DNA of 64,000 nt from Prevotella sp. (GCA_016291595.1 JAEEXN010000002.1:50991-114990); one strand, 5' to 3'. Counted from the first letter of the stretch, positions 51,183-60,616 are shown. Program-made: numbers and translations. The notes: generated by a model from the sequence alone, not told the origin.

Positions 51183-52286
51183 TTAAATCGCAAAACTATT
51201 CACTGCATGGATTACCTGTTCCGCCTCCTCTGCTGTCATAGCCGGACTGATGGGCAGACTGAGTTCCTCACGACTGATGCGCTCTGTTATAGGCAGTTCA
51301 AGACCACTATATGCAGCATAGCACTGTTGACGGTGTGGCGGAATGGGATAATGGATGAGCGTCTCGACACCTTGTGACGACAAGTGCTGCTGCAACTGGT
51401 CACGATAAGGGCACAACACAGGAAACAAATGCCACACATTCATCTCCTTCGGCATCTCTGCGGGCAACGTAACGAGTGGATTCTTAATGGCAGCGGAGTA
51501 TCTGCGTGCAATGTCCCAGCGCCGCTCGTTATCTGCGTCCAGATGTTTTAGCTTGACAGAAAGCACAGCAGCCTGCATCTCATCCATGCGCGAGTTGCGC
51601 CCGCAGTAGTTGAAGACATATTTTCTATGCGAGCCATAGTTTCCCAATGAACGCACCACCTCTGCCAGTTCGGCATCATCAGTAGTCACAGCTCCGGCAT
51701 CTCCCATAGCTCCGAGATTCTTTCCGGGATAGAAGCTATGACCGGCAGCATGACCCAGACTTCCCGTAAGCCTGTCTCTGAAGCGGCACCCGTGAGCTTG
51801 CGCATTATCCTCGACGAGCAGCAAGTTGTGCTTCCGGCAGAGTTCCCCTACCCTCTCAGTGTATGCACAGCGGCCATACAGATGAACTATCATCACAGAA
51901 CGCGTACGGGGAGTAAGATGTTGCTCTATCAGCATGTCGTCAATCTCAAGCGTATCAGCCCGTGGTTCCACCAGCACCGGTACAAGTTGGTTCTCTGTGA
52001 TGGCTAAGATTGACGCTATGTAGGTATTGGCCGGAACGATAACCTCATCGCCAGGATGCATCATTCCCATCTCAATATAGGCACGGTAAATGAGCGTTAG
52101 CGCATCGAGCCCGTTGCCAACACCAATGCAATGGCGGCTGCCGATGTAAGAGGCATAAGTCTGTTCAAACCTTTTCACCTCCTCGCCCAGCAGATACCAC
52201 CCTGAGGAAGCCACACGGCACACGGCCTCGCGCAGCTCCTCACCATGCATGGCATTTACTTTTTGCAGATCCAGGAATCTAATCAT
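51183..52286 (-). CDS. DegT/DnrJ-family aminotransferase (FdtB/QdtB-like)
   Basis: 367 residues. IRFLDLQKVNAMHGEELREA, GVGNGLDALTLIYRAY (cofactor phosphate site), EDNAQAHGCRF (Asp contacting the PLP ring) and SFYPGKNLGAMGDAGA (Schiff-base Lys) define the family. The GKNLGAMGDAG form is typical of dTDP-3-keto-6-deoxyhexose 3-aminotransferases (FdtB, QdtB), unlike the PglE-like enzyme at 32031. No dTDP-glucose synthase, dehydratase or ketoisomerase lies in the window, so its substrate comes from genes elsewhere. It is the first gene of the minus-strand Wzi operon, 10 bp before wzi. Confidence 0.85.
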   Translation of the reverse strand: MIRFLDLQKVNAMHGEELREAVCRVASSGWYLLGEEVKRFEQTYASYIGSRHCIGVGNGLDALTLIYRAYIEMGMMHPGDEVIVPANTYIASILAITENQLVPVLVEPRADTLEIDDMLIEQHLTPRTRSVMIVHLYGRCAYTERVGELCRKHNLLLVEDNAQAHGCRFRDRLTGSLGHAAGHSFYPGKNLGAMGDAGAVTTDDAELAEVVRSLGNYGSHRKYVFNYCGRNSRMDEMQAAVLSVKLKHLDADNERRWDIARRYSAAIKNPLVTLPAEMPKEMNVWHLFPVLCPYRDQLQQHLSSQGVETLIHYPIPPHRQQCYAAYSGLELPITERISREELSLPISPAMTAEEAEQVIHAVNSFAI

Positions 52287-52409
52287 CCGGTTCCTCGTTT
52301 TTATTATCTAACGTTCGCGCGCGAGAATTATTGTGTAGCGGTTTCATGAGATAAAATCAACAAAACTAAAACAATAGGGATTTTCCCCTCCCACTTTAGG
52401 GAAAATCCT

Positions 52410-52440
52410 TTTGGAGGGTCATTTTTTTGTTGTTTCTTTG
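52410..52440 (+). promoter_or_regulatory. Probable promoter of the low-complexity secreted protein gene
   Basis: TTTG at 52410-52413, 19 bp, then TTTCTTTG at 52433-52440, one mismatch from TAnnTTTG. CCCTCC and GGAGGG just upstream form an inverted repeat around the -33 region. The divergent gap 52287-52481 holds nothing else clear. Confidence 0.5.
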
Positions 52441-52481
52441 CATCGTAAACAAGAATGTATAACTTAAAAAACATAACGATT

Positions 52482-53633
52482 ATGAAGAAGTTTATCCTTG
52501 CCTTGACAGCACTGTTGACCATGACAGTATCGGCCAACGCCATGAGTTACGAACAGGCACGTGAACAAGCTCTTTTCCTCACGGATAAGATGGCGTATGA
52601 GCTGAACCTAACAGAAGATCAGTATGAGGCTGCATACGAAATCAACCTCGACTATCTGATGAGTATCAACAACTACGACGACCTGTATGGATTGTACTGG
52701 GAGCGCCGTAATATGGATTTGAGCTATATTTTGCTCGACTGGCAGTATCGTGCATACTGCGCCGCCAGCTACTTCTACCGTCCTCTCTACTGGGATCGTG
52801 GCTACTGGCACTTCGGTATCTATGCACGCTATCCGCACCGCACCTATTTCTACTTCGGACGTCCCCACTTCTACGTTACCTATCGTGGCGGCCACAGCTG
52901 GCACATGAATGGCGGACGCAGCTGGTATAACGGACGCAGCTGGGGTATGGCACACCGCAATGTATCTGGCGGACGTGGTTTCGGAATGCGCAACGGTTTC
53001 GACCGTGGTGACTACAGAAATGGTGCCCGTGGAATAGTACACAACGACAGAGGCATTGGTTCACGTGGTAACGGCCGTAGCATTGAGAACCGCGGTAGCA
53101 TGAACCGTGGAGGATTCGGCAACAGCCGCAGCATTGAGAACCGTGGAGGCAACATCAACCGCAACATGGAGCGTGGCGGCAGCATGGAGCGCAGTGGCAG
53201 CCGTAGCATTGAGCATCGTGGTGGTGTAGGTAGTCATAGCATGGAGCGTGGCAGTGTTGGCAGTCACAGCATAGACCGTGGAAACAGCAGTATCAACCGC
53301 AGTGGCAGTTCGTTTGGAGGTGGTCGCAGCAGTTCGATGGGTTCCAGCCGTAGCAGTTCGATGGGTTCCAACCACAACAATTTCTCGGCTCCCAGCCACA
53401 GCAGTTTCGGCAGAAGCTCCGCTCGCCAGAGCAGCACTCGCGCCACATCACCCAGCCGCAGCAGCTTTTCTGCCCCCAGCCGTAGCAGCTCGCACAGCAT
53501 GTCGGCTCCCAGCCGCAGCTTCTCACCCAGCCGCTCGTCTAGCTCGAGCATAGGTTCACGCAGTGGCGGTGGCTCTCACGGAGGTTCACACGGTGGTGGT
53601 CATGGCGGAGGTCACTTCGGTGGTCGTAGATAA
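52482..53633 (+). CDS. Secreted low-complexity Arg/Ser/Gly-rich protein, function unknown
   Basis: 383 residues from MKKFILALTALLTMTVSANA, a signal peptide; the ORF track starts nine codons early. Residues 25-110 form a helical, Tyr/Trp-rich domain (ALFLTDKMAYELNLTEDQYE, RRNMDLSYILLDWQYRAY). From about 110 the chain is low complexity: YWHFGIYARYPHRTYFYFGR, then repeats such as RSIENRG, RGSMNRG, GSHSMERG, RSSSMGSS and APSRSS, ending in Gly/His repeats. I do not recognise a function. The predicted net charge is strongly positive, suggesting binding to nucleic acid or acidic polysaccharide at the surface; this is inference. Confidence 0.6.
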   Translation: MKKFILALTALLTMTVSANAMSYEQAREQALFLTDKMAYELNLTEDQYEAAYEINLDYLMSINNYDDLYGLYWERRNMDLSYILLDWQYRAYCAASYFYRPLYWDRGYWHFGIYARYPHRTYFYFGRPHFYVTYRGGHSWHMNGGRSWYNGRSWGMAHRNVSGGRGFGMRNGFDRGDYRNGARGIVHNDRGIGSRGNGRSIENRGSMNRGGFGNSRSIENRGGNINRNMERGGSMERSGSRSIEHRGGVGSHSMERGSVGSHSIDRGNSSINRSGSSFGGGRSSSMGSSRSSSMGSNHNNFSAPSHSSFGRSSARQSSTRATSPSRSSFSAPSRSSSHSMSAPSRSFSPSRSSSSSIGSRSGGGSHGGSHGGGHGGGHFGGRR

Positions 53634-53674
53634 GAAAATGATTTGTTTTGAGTTAGGTTATGAGAAATGGATGA

Positions 53675-53717
53675 GGAGTTAGAAGTTAGGAAACGATCTT
53701 CTAACTCCTAACTTTTT
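53675..53717. terminator. Terminator between convergent genes
   Basis: GGAGTTAGAAG pairs with CTTCTAACTCC (11 bp) and is followed on the plus strand by AACTTTTTAC. It can serve both the plus-strand gene ending at 53633 and the minus-strand gene ending at 53716. Confidence 0.65.
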
Positions 53718-54231
53718 ACTTCTCATCCAACACAAGTGTCCGACATTCGGCGTTCGTCATACGCGGAATTTCGGGCATTGTTTTTTGGTAGTAGACCGCC
53801 TGGATGGCCTTATTGATAATACCGTGCCCCACAGCCAGAACTGTCTGGTTGGGAAAACGGTTGCGGACGAATGTCAGAAAATCAGCGGCACGGTGCTTCA
53901 AAGCATCCAGACTTTCCACATTCTCGGGAAAGGCGAGTCCCTTCAGGTCGGGAATATAGCGGCCGGTGAAATCGCCCCAGTCGCGCTCTCGCAGCAACGG
54001 AGTCTGCACCACCTCTTTTCCATGAGCACGGGCAATGATAGCACAAGTGTCTAACGAGCGTTTCAAGTCGCTGGACACAAATGCATCTATATGCTCATCA
54101 GCAAACCTGTTACGCAGCATCTCAGCCTGTCTCACTCCTTCTGAAGTCAGCATTCCCTGTGTCTGACCTTGCATCATTTGGTTGACATTATCTACGGTTT
54201 CGCCATGCCTCGCCAGAATCAATTTCGTCAT
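53716..54231 (-). CDS. Histidine phosphatase family protein (phosphoglycerate mutase-like)
   Basis: 171 residues. LILARHGETVDNVNQMMQGQ has the RHGE catalytic His, FVSSDLKRSLDTC is the second basic motif, LLRERDWGDFTGR the Glu-containing loop, and VLAVGHGIINKAI the second catalytic His. The length and motifs fit the CobC/PhoE-like branch of phosphohistidine phosphatases, which act on small phosphoesters; the substrate is not evident. It stands alone between convergent and divergent neighbours. Confidence 0.88.
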   Translation of the reverse strand: MTKLILARHGETVDNVNQMMQGQTQGMLTSEGVRQAEMLRNRFADEHIDAFVSSDLKRSLDTCAIIARAHGKEVVQTPLLRERDWGDFTGRYIPDLKGLAFPENVESLDALKHRAADFLTFVRNRFPNQTVLAVGHGIINKAIQAVYYQKTMPEIPRMTNAECRTLVLDEK

Positions 54232-54346
54232 AAAAATTCATTTTATATTATGCCTCATTCTGCTACGTAGAACCCTCGAAAAATCTGTTCTACAAACACA
54301 TGTAAATTTTTTCTTGCAAAATTACACAATTTCCACAATTTTTTAT

Positions 54347-54354
54347 TATCTTTG
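54347..54354 (+). promoter_or_regulatory. -7 element for the secreted EEP gene
   Basis: TATCTTTG lies 20 bp before the start codon. No TTG is found at the correct upstream spacing, so it is a half-supported promoter with a very short leader. Confidence 0.4.
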
Positions 54355-54374
54355 CTACCAAAACTATAATACAT

Positions 54375-55418
54375 ATGAAAAGATATCTCCTTTTGACGGC
54401 ATTATTACTCCTATTAGGACTGACTGCCTCCGCACAGAAAAAATACTCGGTATACGGAGTTGGGTTCTACAATCAGGAAAATCTCTTCGACACTTGCCAT
54501 GACGAAGGGAAGAATGACTATGAATACCTCCCTACGGGTACAAATAGATGGAGTGAGTTGAAATACACTCACAAGTTAAGAAACATGGCCCGTGTTTTGT
54601 CAGAAATGGGTACCGACGTGCTCCCCGATGTGGGATGTGCGGTGATAGGCCTTTCAGAGGTTGAGAACGCCAGAGTTCTTGACGACCTGACAGCACAGGA
54701 GCCTCTCAAGGCGCGCGGTATTAAATATGTGCATATCGAAGGTCCCGACCGCCGTGGTGTTGACTGTGCCATGCTCTATAATCCGGCATTATTTACCGTC
54801 GACAGCGTCACGCTGTTCCCGTATGTACAGGAATTGGAAAAAGACAGCACACATCTGACCCGTGGTTTTCTCACTGTCAGAGGAAGGATGGCTGGTGAGT
54901 CGATTGTCATTATTGTATGTCACTGGCCCAGCCGCTTCAGCGGTTCGTTCTATCGTGAGTCGGCAGCCAGACAGGTAAAGGTCATCAAAGACAACCTGCT
55001 CGCTGAGGATCCAACGCGTAAGATTTTTGTGATGGGCGACCTGAACGACGATCCTATGAACAAGAGTATGACCGACTATCTGTTGTGTAAGTCTGAGATT
55101 AAGGACACTCGCGACGGTGACATGTACAACCCATGGTACAACGTGCTGAAAAAAGGCAACGGAACCCTGATGTACAACGGCGCATGGAACCTGTTCGACC
55201 AGATTATCATGACTCCGAGCGCCATAGACCGTGAGGGCAACCGCGACTTCAGTACCTTGAAGTATTGGAAATGCCAGATTTTCTCACGCGACTATTTGTT
55301 CCAGTCGGAAGGAAAATATAAAGGAAGTCCGAAGCGCACCCATGCAGGCGGCGTATGGCTCGACGGCTATAGCGACCACCTGCCAACAATCATTTATCTG
55401 GTAAAAGAACAGAATTAA
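54375..55418 (+). CDS. Secreted endonuclease/exonuclease/phosphatase family protein
   Basis: 347 residues. MKRYLLLTALLLLLGLTASAQ is a signal peptide. EEP motifs are GFYNQENLFD (Asn at the active site), CAVIGLSEVENARVL (metal Glu), YVHIEGPDRRGVDCAMLYN, HWPSRFSG, KIFVMGDLNDDP and DGYSDHLPTI (Asp-His pair). FYNQENLFDT and SEVEN are hallmarks of extracellular nuclease/phosphatase proteins of Bacteroidetes. Predicted to cleave phosphodiesters outside the inner membrane. It is 11 bp before uridine kinase, so probably cotranscribed, pointing to nucleotide scavenging. Confidence 0.85.
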   Translation: MKRYLLLTALLLLLGLTASAQKKYSVYGVGFYNQENLFDTCHDEGKNDYEYLPTGTNRWSELKYTHKLRNMARVLSEMGTDVLPDVGCAVIGLSEVENARVLDDLTAQEPLKARGIKYVHIEGPDRRGVDCAMLYNPALFTVDSVTLFPYVQELEKDSTHLTRGFLTVRGRMAGESIVIIVCHWPSRFSGSFYRESAARQVKVIKDNLLAEDPTRKIFVMGDLNDDPMNKSMTDYLLCKSEIKDTRDGDMYNPWYNVLKKGNGTLMYNGAWNLFDQIIMTPSAIDREGNRDFSTLKYWKCQIFSRDYLFQSEGKYKGSPKRTHAGGVWLDGYSDHLPTIIYLVKEQN

Positions 55419-55429
55419 AATACATTAGC

Positions 55430-56053
55430 ATGACTATTATTGGAATTGCAGGCGGTACCGGTTCTGGCAAAACCACCGTCGTCAAGAAAATTGTCCAAGC
55501 ACTGCCTCCCCACTATGTAGCAGTTGTGCCTCTGGACTCTTACTACAACGATACTTCACACATGACAGAAGAGGAGCGTCGCCATATTAATTTCGACCAT
55601 CCCGATGCTTTCGACTGGAAACTGTTGGTGAAGCATATACAACAATTAAGAAACAACGAGGCTATCGAGCAGCCCACTTATTCTTATATATTAAGTAACC
55701 GACTGCCCGAGACAGTGCATGTAGAGCCTAAGCCTGTCATCATTATCGAAGGTATCATGACGCTCATCAACAAGAAACTGCGCGACGTGATGGACCTGAA
55801 GATATTTGTCGACACCGACTCCGACGAGCGGCTCATCCGAAACATCCAGCGTGATGTGGTGGAGAGAGGACGTACGGTAGATATGGTTATTCAGCGATAT
55901 CTGGATATCCTGAAGCCCATGCACGAGCAGTTTATCGAGCCGACTAAGAAATATGCTGACCTGATTATCCCTCAGGGCGGAGAGAATCTGAAAGGCATTG
56001 GTATTCTGTGCAAGTATATCGAGGGACTAGTTCCCGTGGAGGACCGACTATGA
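55430..56053 (+). CDS. udk: Uridine kinase
   Basis: 207 residues. IIGIAGGTGSGKTTVVKKIV contains the P-loop, VPLDSYYNDTSHM and NFDHPDAFDW are the uridine kinase substrate motifs, and IIEGIMTL and DTDSDERLIRNIQRDVVERG complete the family pattern. Reaction: ATP plus uridine (or cytidine) to UMP (or CMP), in the cytoplasm, as the entry step of pyrimidine ribonucleoside salvage. The stop overlaps the start of the DUF308 gene by 4 bp. Confidence 0.95.
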   Translation: MTIIGIAGGTGSGKTTVVKKIVQALPPHYVAVVPLDSYYNDTSHMTEEERRHINFDHPDAFDWKLLVKHIQQLRNNEAIEQPTYSYILSNRLPETVHVEPKPVIIIEGIMTLINKKLRDVMDLKIFVDTDSDERLIRNIQRDVVERGRTVDMVIQRYLDILKPMHEQFIEPTKKYADLIIPQGGENLKGIGILCKYIEGLVPVEDRL

Positions 56054-56751
56054 AGATTTTCCAGAGTTCTCTGTTTAGGGCTCTCTGCGCTATTATCGTA
56101 GGTGCCCTGTTGCTGAAGTACCGTGAGGAGACCGTCACTTGGATTACAATCCTCATTGGTGTGCTCTTCCTATTGTCGGGTATCGTGTCGGTAGTGGCCT
56201 ATTTCACCGCGCGAAAGCGTATGACCGATGTCGAGGTCTTCGACGCGGAAGGGAACCAAATAGCCGGCGGTTCCCCCACATTTCCTATTGTAGGCTTTGG
56301 AAGTATCATCCTCGGTCTGATTCTGGCCCTGAATCCGCACATGTTCATCAATACCCTGATGTACATTCTGGCAGGCGTGCTCATCCTCGGAGCCATCAAC
56401 CAGTATGCATCGCTTGCCAAAGTACGCCGCTACGGGCATCTTCCCTTTGGTTACTGGATATGCCCGTCGCTCATTTTACTGGCTGGTGCTGTCATTATTC
56501 TCCGCCCCCAGTGGGTGGCCAGTGCTCCACTAGTCATTATTGGCGCATTCATGATTCTTTATGGAGTTGTGGAGTGCATCAATGCCCTCAAGATACACGC
56601 TGAGCGCAAGAAGATGGAACGCCAGCAGGCAGAGGCACTGCCCGAGGGAACAGCCGACGAAGGGGCTTCCACTGAGACGCCTGCCGCAGAAGAGCCTGCA
56701 ACTGAGACAACTGACAGCCAACAGAACACCACCGGGTCGTTCGGGATTTAA
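56050..56751 (+). CDS. DUF308 (HdeD-like) membrane protein with acidic tail
   Basis: 233 residues from the ATG at 56050 that overlaps the udk stop; the track start at 56008 is inside udk. Six hydrophobic segments are visible (ALCAIIVGALLL, ITILIGVLFLLSGIVSVVAY, GSIILGLILALN, FINTLMYILAGVLILG, CPSLILLAGAVIIL, APLVIIGAFMILYG), arranged as repeated helix pairs typical of HdeD/DUF308. The last 50 residues are acidic and Glu/Thr-rich (TADEGASTETPAAEEPATET) and probably disordered. HdeD is linked to acid stress in E. coli, but the role here is unknown. Confidence 0.8.
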   Translation: MKIFQSSLFRALCAIIVGALLLKYREETVTWITILIGVLFLLSGIVSVVAYFTARKRMTDVEVFDAEGNQIAGGSPTFPIVGFGSIILGLILALNPHMFINTLMYILAGVLILGAINQYASLAKVRRYGHLPFGYWICPSLILLAGAVIILRPQWVASAPLVIIGAFMILYGVVECINALKIHAERKKMERQQAEALPEGTADEGASTETPAAEEPATETTDSQQNTTGSFGI

Positions 56752-56781
56752 GAAAAATCATTAAAAAATAATCATAACACT

Positions 56782-59349
56782 ATGCAAAAGAAGCTGAAAT
56801 TAGCAGTGATAGCGCTTTGTTTCCCGCCTATGCTATTTGCACAGACCAACGAGACAGAGACGCAAAAGGCCAATACGCTAAGCGAATCGGCTTTCACATT
56901 CACAGAAGCACAGTTGGGAGAAGACGATGACATGTCGCAAAACGTGACGATTATCAACTCAGCCAGCAATGTCTATGCCGGACAAGTTGGTTTCCTATTC
57001 TCTCCTGTCCGCTTCCGCTATCGTGCGTTCAATCAGAAATACAATGATGTTTACATCAATGGTACTCCGATGAACGACATGGAGTCAGGCCAGTTCCGTT
57101 ACTCTTTGGTGGGTGGTCTGAACCAGCAGACAAGAACCGTGGAGTTTGCCCTGCCTTTCGAAAGCAACAACTTTGCCATGACTAACATGGGAGGCTCCAA
57201 CAACTACAACTTCCGAGCAGGAAGCATGGCTGCCGGACAACGCCTGACATTGAGCGCTGCCAACCGCAACTATACGTTACGCGCCATGTACACCTACGCC
57301 TCAGGATTCAACAGCAAGGGATGGGCCATTGCCGCGAACCTGACCTACCGGTGGGCTAATCGCGGCTATGTGGAAGGAACGTTCTATAATGCTCTTTCTT
57401 ATTTCTTTGCAGTTCAGAAGCAATGGAAAAACGGACACTCGCTCTCGCTCTCCACTTGGGGCAATCCTACAGAGCGCTCCACACAGGGAGCCTCTACCGA
57501 TGAGGCTTACTGGCTTGCCAATGACTATTACTACAACCCCTATTGGGGCTATCAGAACGGCCATAAGCGCAACTCGCGCGTAGTGAACGATTTCGCTCCG
57601 TCGGCTATCATGACATGGGATTGGGACATCAACAAGGACACCAAGCTCGTGACTTCTGTCTTCGGCAAGTACTCTTGGTATAAGAGCACCAAACTGAACT
57701 ACAACAATGCGGAGAACCCGCAGCCCGACTACTGGAAAAACTTGCCCAGCAGCTATTATCAGGTTTGGGTAAATCAAGACCAGATTATTCAGAGCAACGA
57801 CGAGACCGCTTTTGCTGACTGGACTCGAGCCTATAACTTCTGGACAGGCTCAAAAGCTAATCGCCAGATTAACTGGGACCGCCTCTACTGGTCCAACAAG
57901 CAGGCTGCCGCAACAGGTGCCGACGCACTCTATTATGTGCAGGCCAAGCACAACGACAACCTGACGTTCAACATTGCCACGACACTGACAACCAAGCCCA
58001 GCAAAAACTCCGTCCTGAACTTCGGCGTGAACTATGGCAACAACAAAGGCCACCATTATCAGACCATGGACGACCTGTTGGGAGGTAACTCGTTCCATAA
58101 TATCAACTCGTATGCGCTCGGAACATACTCTATTGACAACGACTATGTTCAATACGACCTCAACACCATGGGCATCAACCGCCAGGGAAAGCTTATCTAC
58201 GAGGGTGACGTATTCGGATACGATTATGATATCAACGTACAGAAAGGCCAGATGTGGAGCACCTATTCTATCAGCTCCAGCAAGCTGCACTGGATGATTG
58301 CCGGTAAGTTCGGAGGCACCAACATGTACCGCAAGGGTAACATGCGCAACGGTATGTTCCCAGAACTGTCTTATGGAAAGGGACTTTCAGCAGACTTCAC
58401 CGAGGGTGGTGGCAAGACCAGCCTTACCTTTATTCCCGGCCAAGGACAGAAAGTCTCCGTCGGTGTGGGATATGAGTGGCGTGCTCCGTTGGCTACTGCT
58501 GCTTTCGTATCTCCCGAGATGAACAACGACTTCGTGAAGGATCTGAAAAACGAGCGCGTACTCAGCAGTGAGTTCAGCTATCAGTTGCAGACTTCATGGC
58601 TGCGGGCCAGTCTCAATGCCTATTACAGCCGTCTGGACCATGTGACCGAGTGGCAGAACTTCTATTTCGACGACATCAACTCGTTCTCTTACGTCTCAAT
58701 GACAGGCATAGAGAAAGAATACTACGGTGTGGAATTGGGCTTGAGCTTCAAGCTGACCTCATTCCTCGACCTGAATGCCATTGGCACATGGAGCGAGGCG
58801 AAGAACACCAACAACGCCAACGTGCGCTATATGAGTTCCACCAAGCGTACCTATACTGACGACATCGTCATGAACAAAGGCATGCGCGAGGCCAGCACAC
58901 CGCTTACGGCTGCCAACATCGGCCTCAGCTACCACCAGAGCGGATGGTTCATCGACCTGAACGCCAACTATTACGACCGCATCTACCTCTCCTACTCGCC
59001 CAGCATGCGCTACCAGGGAACATTGACCACCATGGGTAATGTCGACAATGATGGAAACTTCATCGTGCCTGAGCAGTCGAAAGGCAAGGGCGGTCTCATG
59101 CTCGATGGCTCTATCGGCCGCAGTCTGCGTCTGAAGAAGGGCCGCACCCTCTCTATCAATTTCATGGTAACCAACATCCTGAACAACCAGAAGATCGTGA
59201 CAGGCGGCTACGAGCAGAGCCGAAGCGACTACACCGTGAAGGACGACGGAACCTTGAACAACATGCGAGTCTATCAGTTCTCGAAGAATCCGAAGAAATA
59301 CTACGTCTTCGGAGTCAACGGAATGTTGAACCTTTCTTACAGATTCTAA
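56782..59349 (+). CDS. TonB-dependent receptor-like outer membrane protein
   Basis: 855 residues. Signal peptide ends MLFAQ. NVTIINSASNVYAGQVGFLF, FRYRAFNQKYNDVYINGTPM and NDMESGQFRYS resemble the plug of TonB-dependent receptors, followed by about 22 beta-strand segments and a C-terminal aromatic end (NGMLNLSYRF). It lacks the CarboxypepD_reg N-terminal domain of SusC proteins, and no SusD follows. The two following lipoprotein genes start 12 bp and 19 bp after the preceding stops, so they form one operon and are likely surface partners. The substrate is not shown by the sequence; the neighbouring nucleases suggest nucleic acid fragments. Confidence 0.8.
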   Translation: MQKKLKLAVIALCFPPMLFAQTNETETQKANTLSESAFTFTEAQLGEDDDMSQNVTIINSASNVYAGQVGFLFSPVRFRYRAFNQKYNDVYINGTPMNDMESGQFRYSLVGGLNQQTRTVEFALPFESNNFAMTNMGGSNNYNFRAGSMAAGQRLTLSAANRNYTLRAMYTYASGFNSKGWAIAANLTYRWANRGYVEGTFYNALSYFFAVQKQWKNGHSLSLSTWGNPTERSTQGASTDEAYWLANDYYYNPYWGYQNGHKRNSRVVNDFAPSAIMTWDWDINKDTKLVTSVFGKYSWYKSTKLNYNNAENPQPDYWKNLPSSYYQVWVNQDQIIQSNDETAFADWTRAYNFWTGSKANRQINWDRLYWSNKQAAATGADALYYVQAKHNDNLTFNIATTLTTKPSKNSVLNFGVNYGNNKGHHYQTMDDLLGGNSFHNINSYALGTYSIDNDYVQYDLNTMGINRQGKLIYEGDVFGYDYDINVQKGQMWSTYSISSSKLHWMIAGKFGGTNMYRKGNMRNGMFPELSYGKGLSADFTEGGGKTSLTFIPGQGQKVSVGVGYEWRAPLATAAFVSPEMNNDFVKDLKNERVLSSEFSYQLQTSWLRASLNAYYSRLDHVTEWQNFYFDDINSFSYVSMTGIEKEYYGVELGLSFKLTSFLDLNAIGTWSEAKNTNNANVRYMSSTKRTYTDDIVMNKGMREASTPLTAANIGLSYHQSGWFIDLNANYYDRIYLSYSPSMRYQGTLTTMGNVDNDGNFIVPEQSKGKGGLMLDGSIGRSLRLKKGRTLSINFMVTNILNNQKIVTGGYEQSRSDYTVKDDGTLNNMRVYQFSKNPKKYYVFGVNGMLNLSYRF

Positions 59350-59361
59350 ATCCATACAGAT

Positions 59362-60597
59362 ATGAAAAAGTTTCAATATATCATACTAGCACTCATCTGC
59401 ACACTCTTTGCATCTTGTATGGGTGAAGACTATGCAGAGCCCAATTTGTCGGAGCCGCCTTACGGAAACAACGAACTGACAGAAAGCGGTGTTGTGACGA
59501 TAGCACAACTGAAACAGAAGTATGCCGGTGTCATTTCGTCCAGCAGCATGGTCGAGGTGACCGAGGACGTTAAGATAAAGGGTATTGTCACCGGCAACGA
59601 CATTGGAGGCAACATCTACAACGAGTTTTCCGTACAGGATGCCACAGGAGCCTTGCTCGTCTGTGTCAGCCAAGGTGGACTGTTCGGTTATCTGCCTGTT
59701 GGTCAGGAGGTACTTATCGACTTGAAAGGACTCATGCTCGGTGGCTACGGACAGCAGCTCGAGATCGGCGGCGTCTACACCAACACCAAGACCGGAGCAA
59801 AATCCATCGGCCGTATGAGCCGTTACCTGTGGAGCACCCACTACAAGCTGATTGGTCATGCCGACCTGAAGAAAGCTGAAGCCCTGCTCGAGGAGTTTGA
59901 TATCGACAAGCTGCGCGACGCCAACTACCTGGAGGCAAATGCAGGAAAACTGATGAGACTCTCGGGTGTGAAGTTGAAAGATGCCAACGGAACAGCTGTA
60001 TATGCTCCCGACGACGGCAGCGTCACACTGACCGCCAACTGCGCCAACCGCGCGTTCGTAGGCTACAGCGCCAGCTACCTCGTGTTGCGCACCAGCACTT
60101 TTTCCGACTTTGCCAACACGGCTATGCCGACCGAATTGATTGATGTGACGGGTATCTTCACCAGATATCGTAACACATGGCAGATTCTGCTTCGCACTAT
60201 CGACGACGTACAACTTACACCAGCGTTCACACTCGACGACCTGCCTGGCTCCGGTTACGGAACAGCACAATCGCCGTTCAATGTGGAGCGCGCTTTGGCA
60301 CTGGTTGAAACCGGTCACAACGACCCGGGTGCAGAGGTGTATGTGAAGGGTATTATCTCCAGCGTGCAGGAAGTTTCTCCACAATACGGAAACACCACTT
60401 ACTTCATCTCCGACGATGGTAAGGAAGACAATCAATTGGAAATCTACCGTGGCAAGTATCTTGACGGAGCGGACATCACAGAAGAGAACAAAGACAACAT
60501 CAAGGTCGGTAAGAAAGTGACCGTTGCCGGTAAGCTCGTGCTCTATAATACTACAATAGAGTTTACCACTGGAAGCAAAATAGTATCAATTGAATAA
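59362..60597 (+). CDS. DUF5689 lipoprotein with C-terminal OB-like module
   Basis: 411 residues. Signal peptide with lipobox FASC. Residues 45-285 are DUF5689 (VVTIAQLKQKYAG, VKIKGIVTGNDIGGNIYNEF, SVQDATGALLV, VLIDLKGLMLGGYGQQLEIG), an OB-like fold commonly beside TonB-dependent receptors. Residues about 300-411 form a DUF6359-like module (GTAQSPFNVERAL, YVKGIISSVQEV, TYFISDDGKEDNQLEIYRGK, VGKKVTVAGKLVLY) that recurs three times in the next protein. Probably exposed at the surface as a binding partner of the receptor. Confidence 0.8.
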   Translation: MKKFQYIILALICTLFASCMGEDYAEPNLSEPPYGNNELTESGVVTIAQLKQKYAGVISSSSMVEVTEDVKIKGIVTGNDIGGNIYNEFSVQDATGALLVCVSQGGLFGYLPVGQEVLIDLKGLMLGGYGQQLEIGGVYTNTKTGAKSIGRMSRYLWSTHYKLIGHADLKKAEALLEEFDIDKLRDANYLEANAGKLMRLSGVKLKDANGTAVYAPDDGSVTLTANCANRAFVGYSASYLVLRTSTFSDFANTAMPTELIDVTGIFTRYRNTWQILLRTIDDVQLTPAFTLDDLPGSGYGTAQSPFNVERALALVETGHNDPGAEVYVKGIISSVQEVSPQYGNTTYFISDDGKEDNQLEIYRGKYLDGADITEENKDNIKVGKKVTVAGKLVLYNTTIEFTTGSKIVSIE

Positions 60598-60616
60598 ACA
60601 AAAAATAAATAAGAAT

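Noticed and set aside
58759-59376. 205-residue minus-strand ORF and others in 57301-58522
   Set aside because: Shadows of the receptor gene, with no signal peptide, motif or promoter.
59386-60435. Long (349-residue) minus-strand ORF
   Set aside because: Antisense frame of the DUF5689 lipoprotein in GC-rich sequence; the plus frame has a signal peptide, lipobox and domain motifs.
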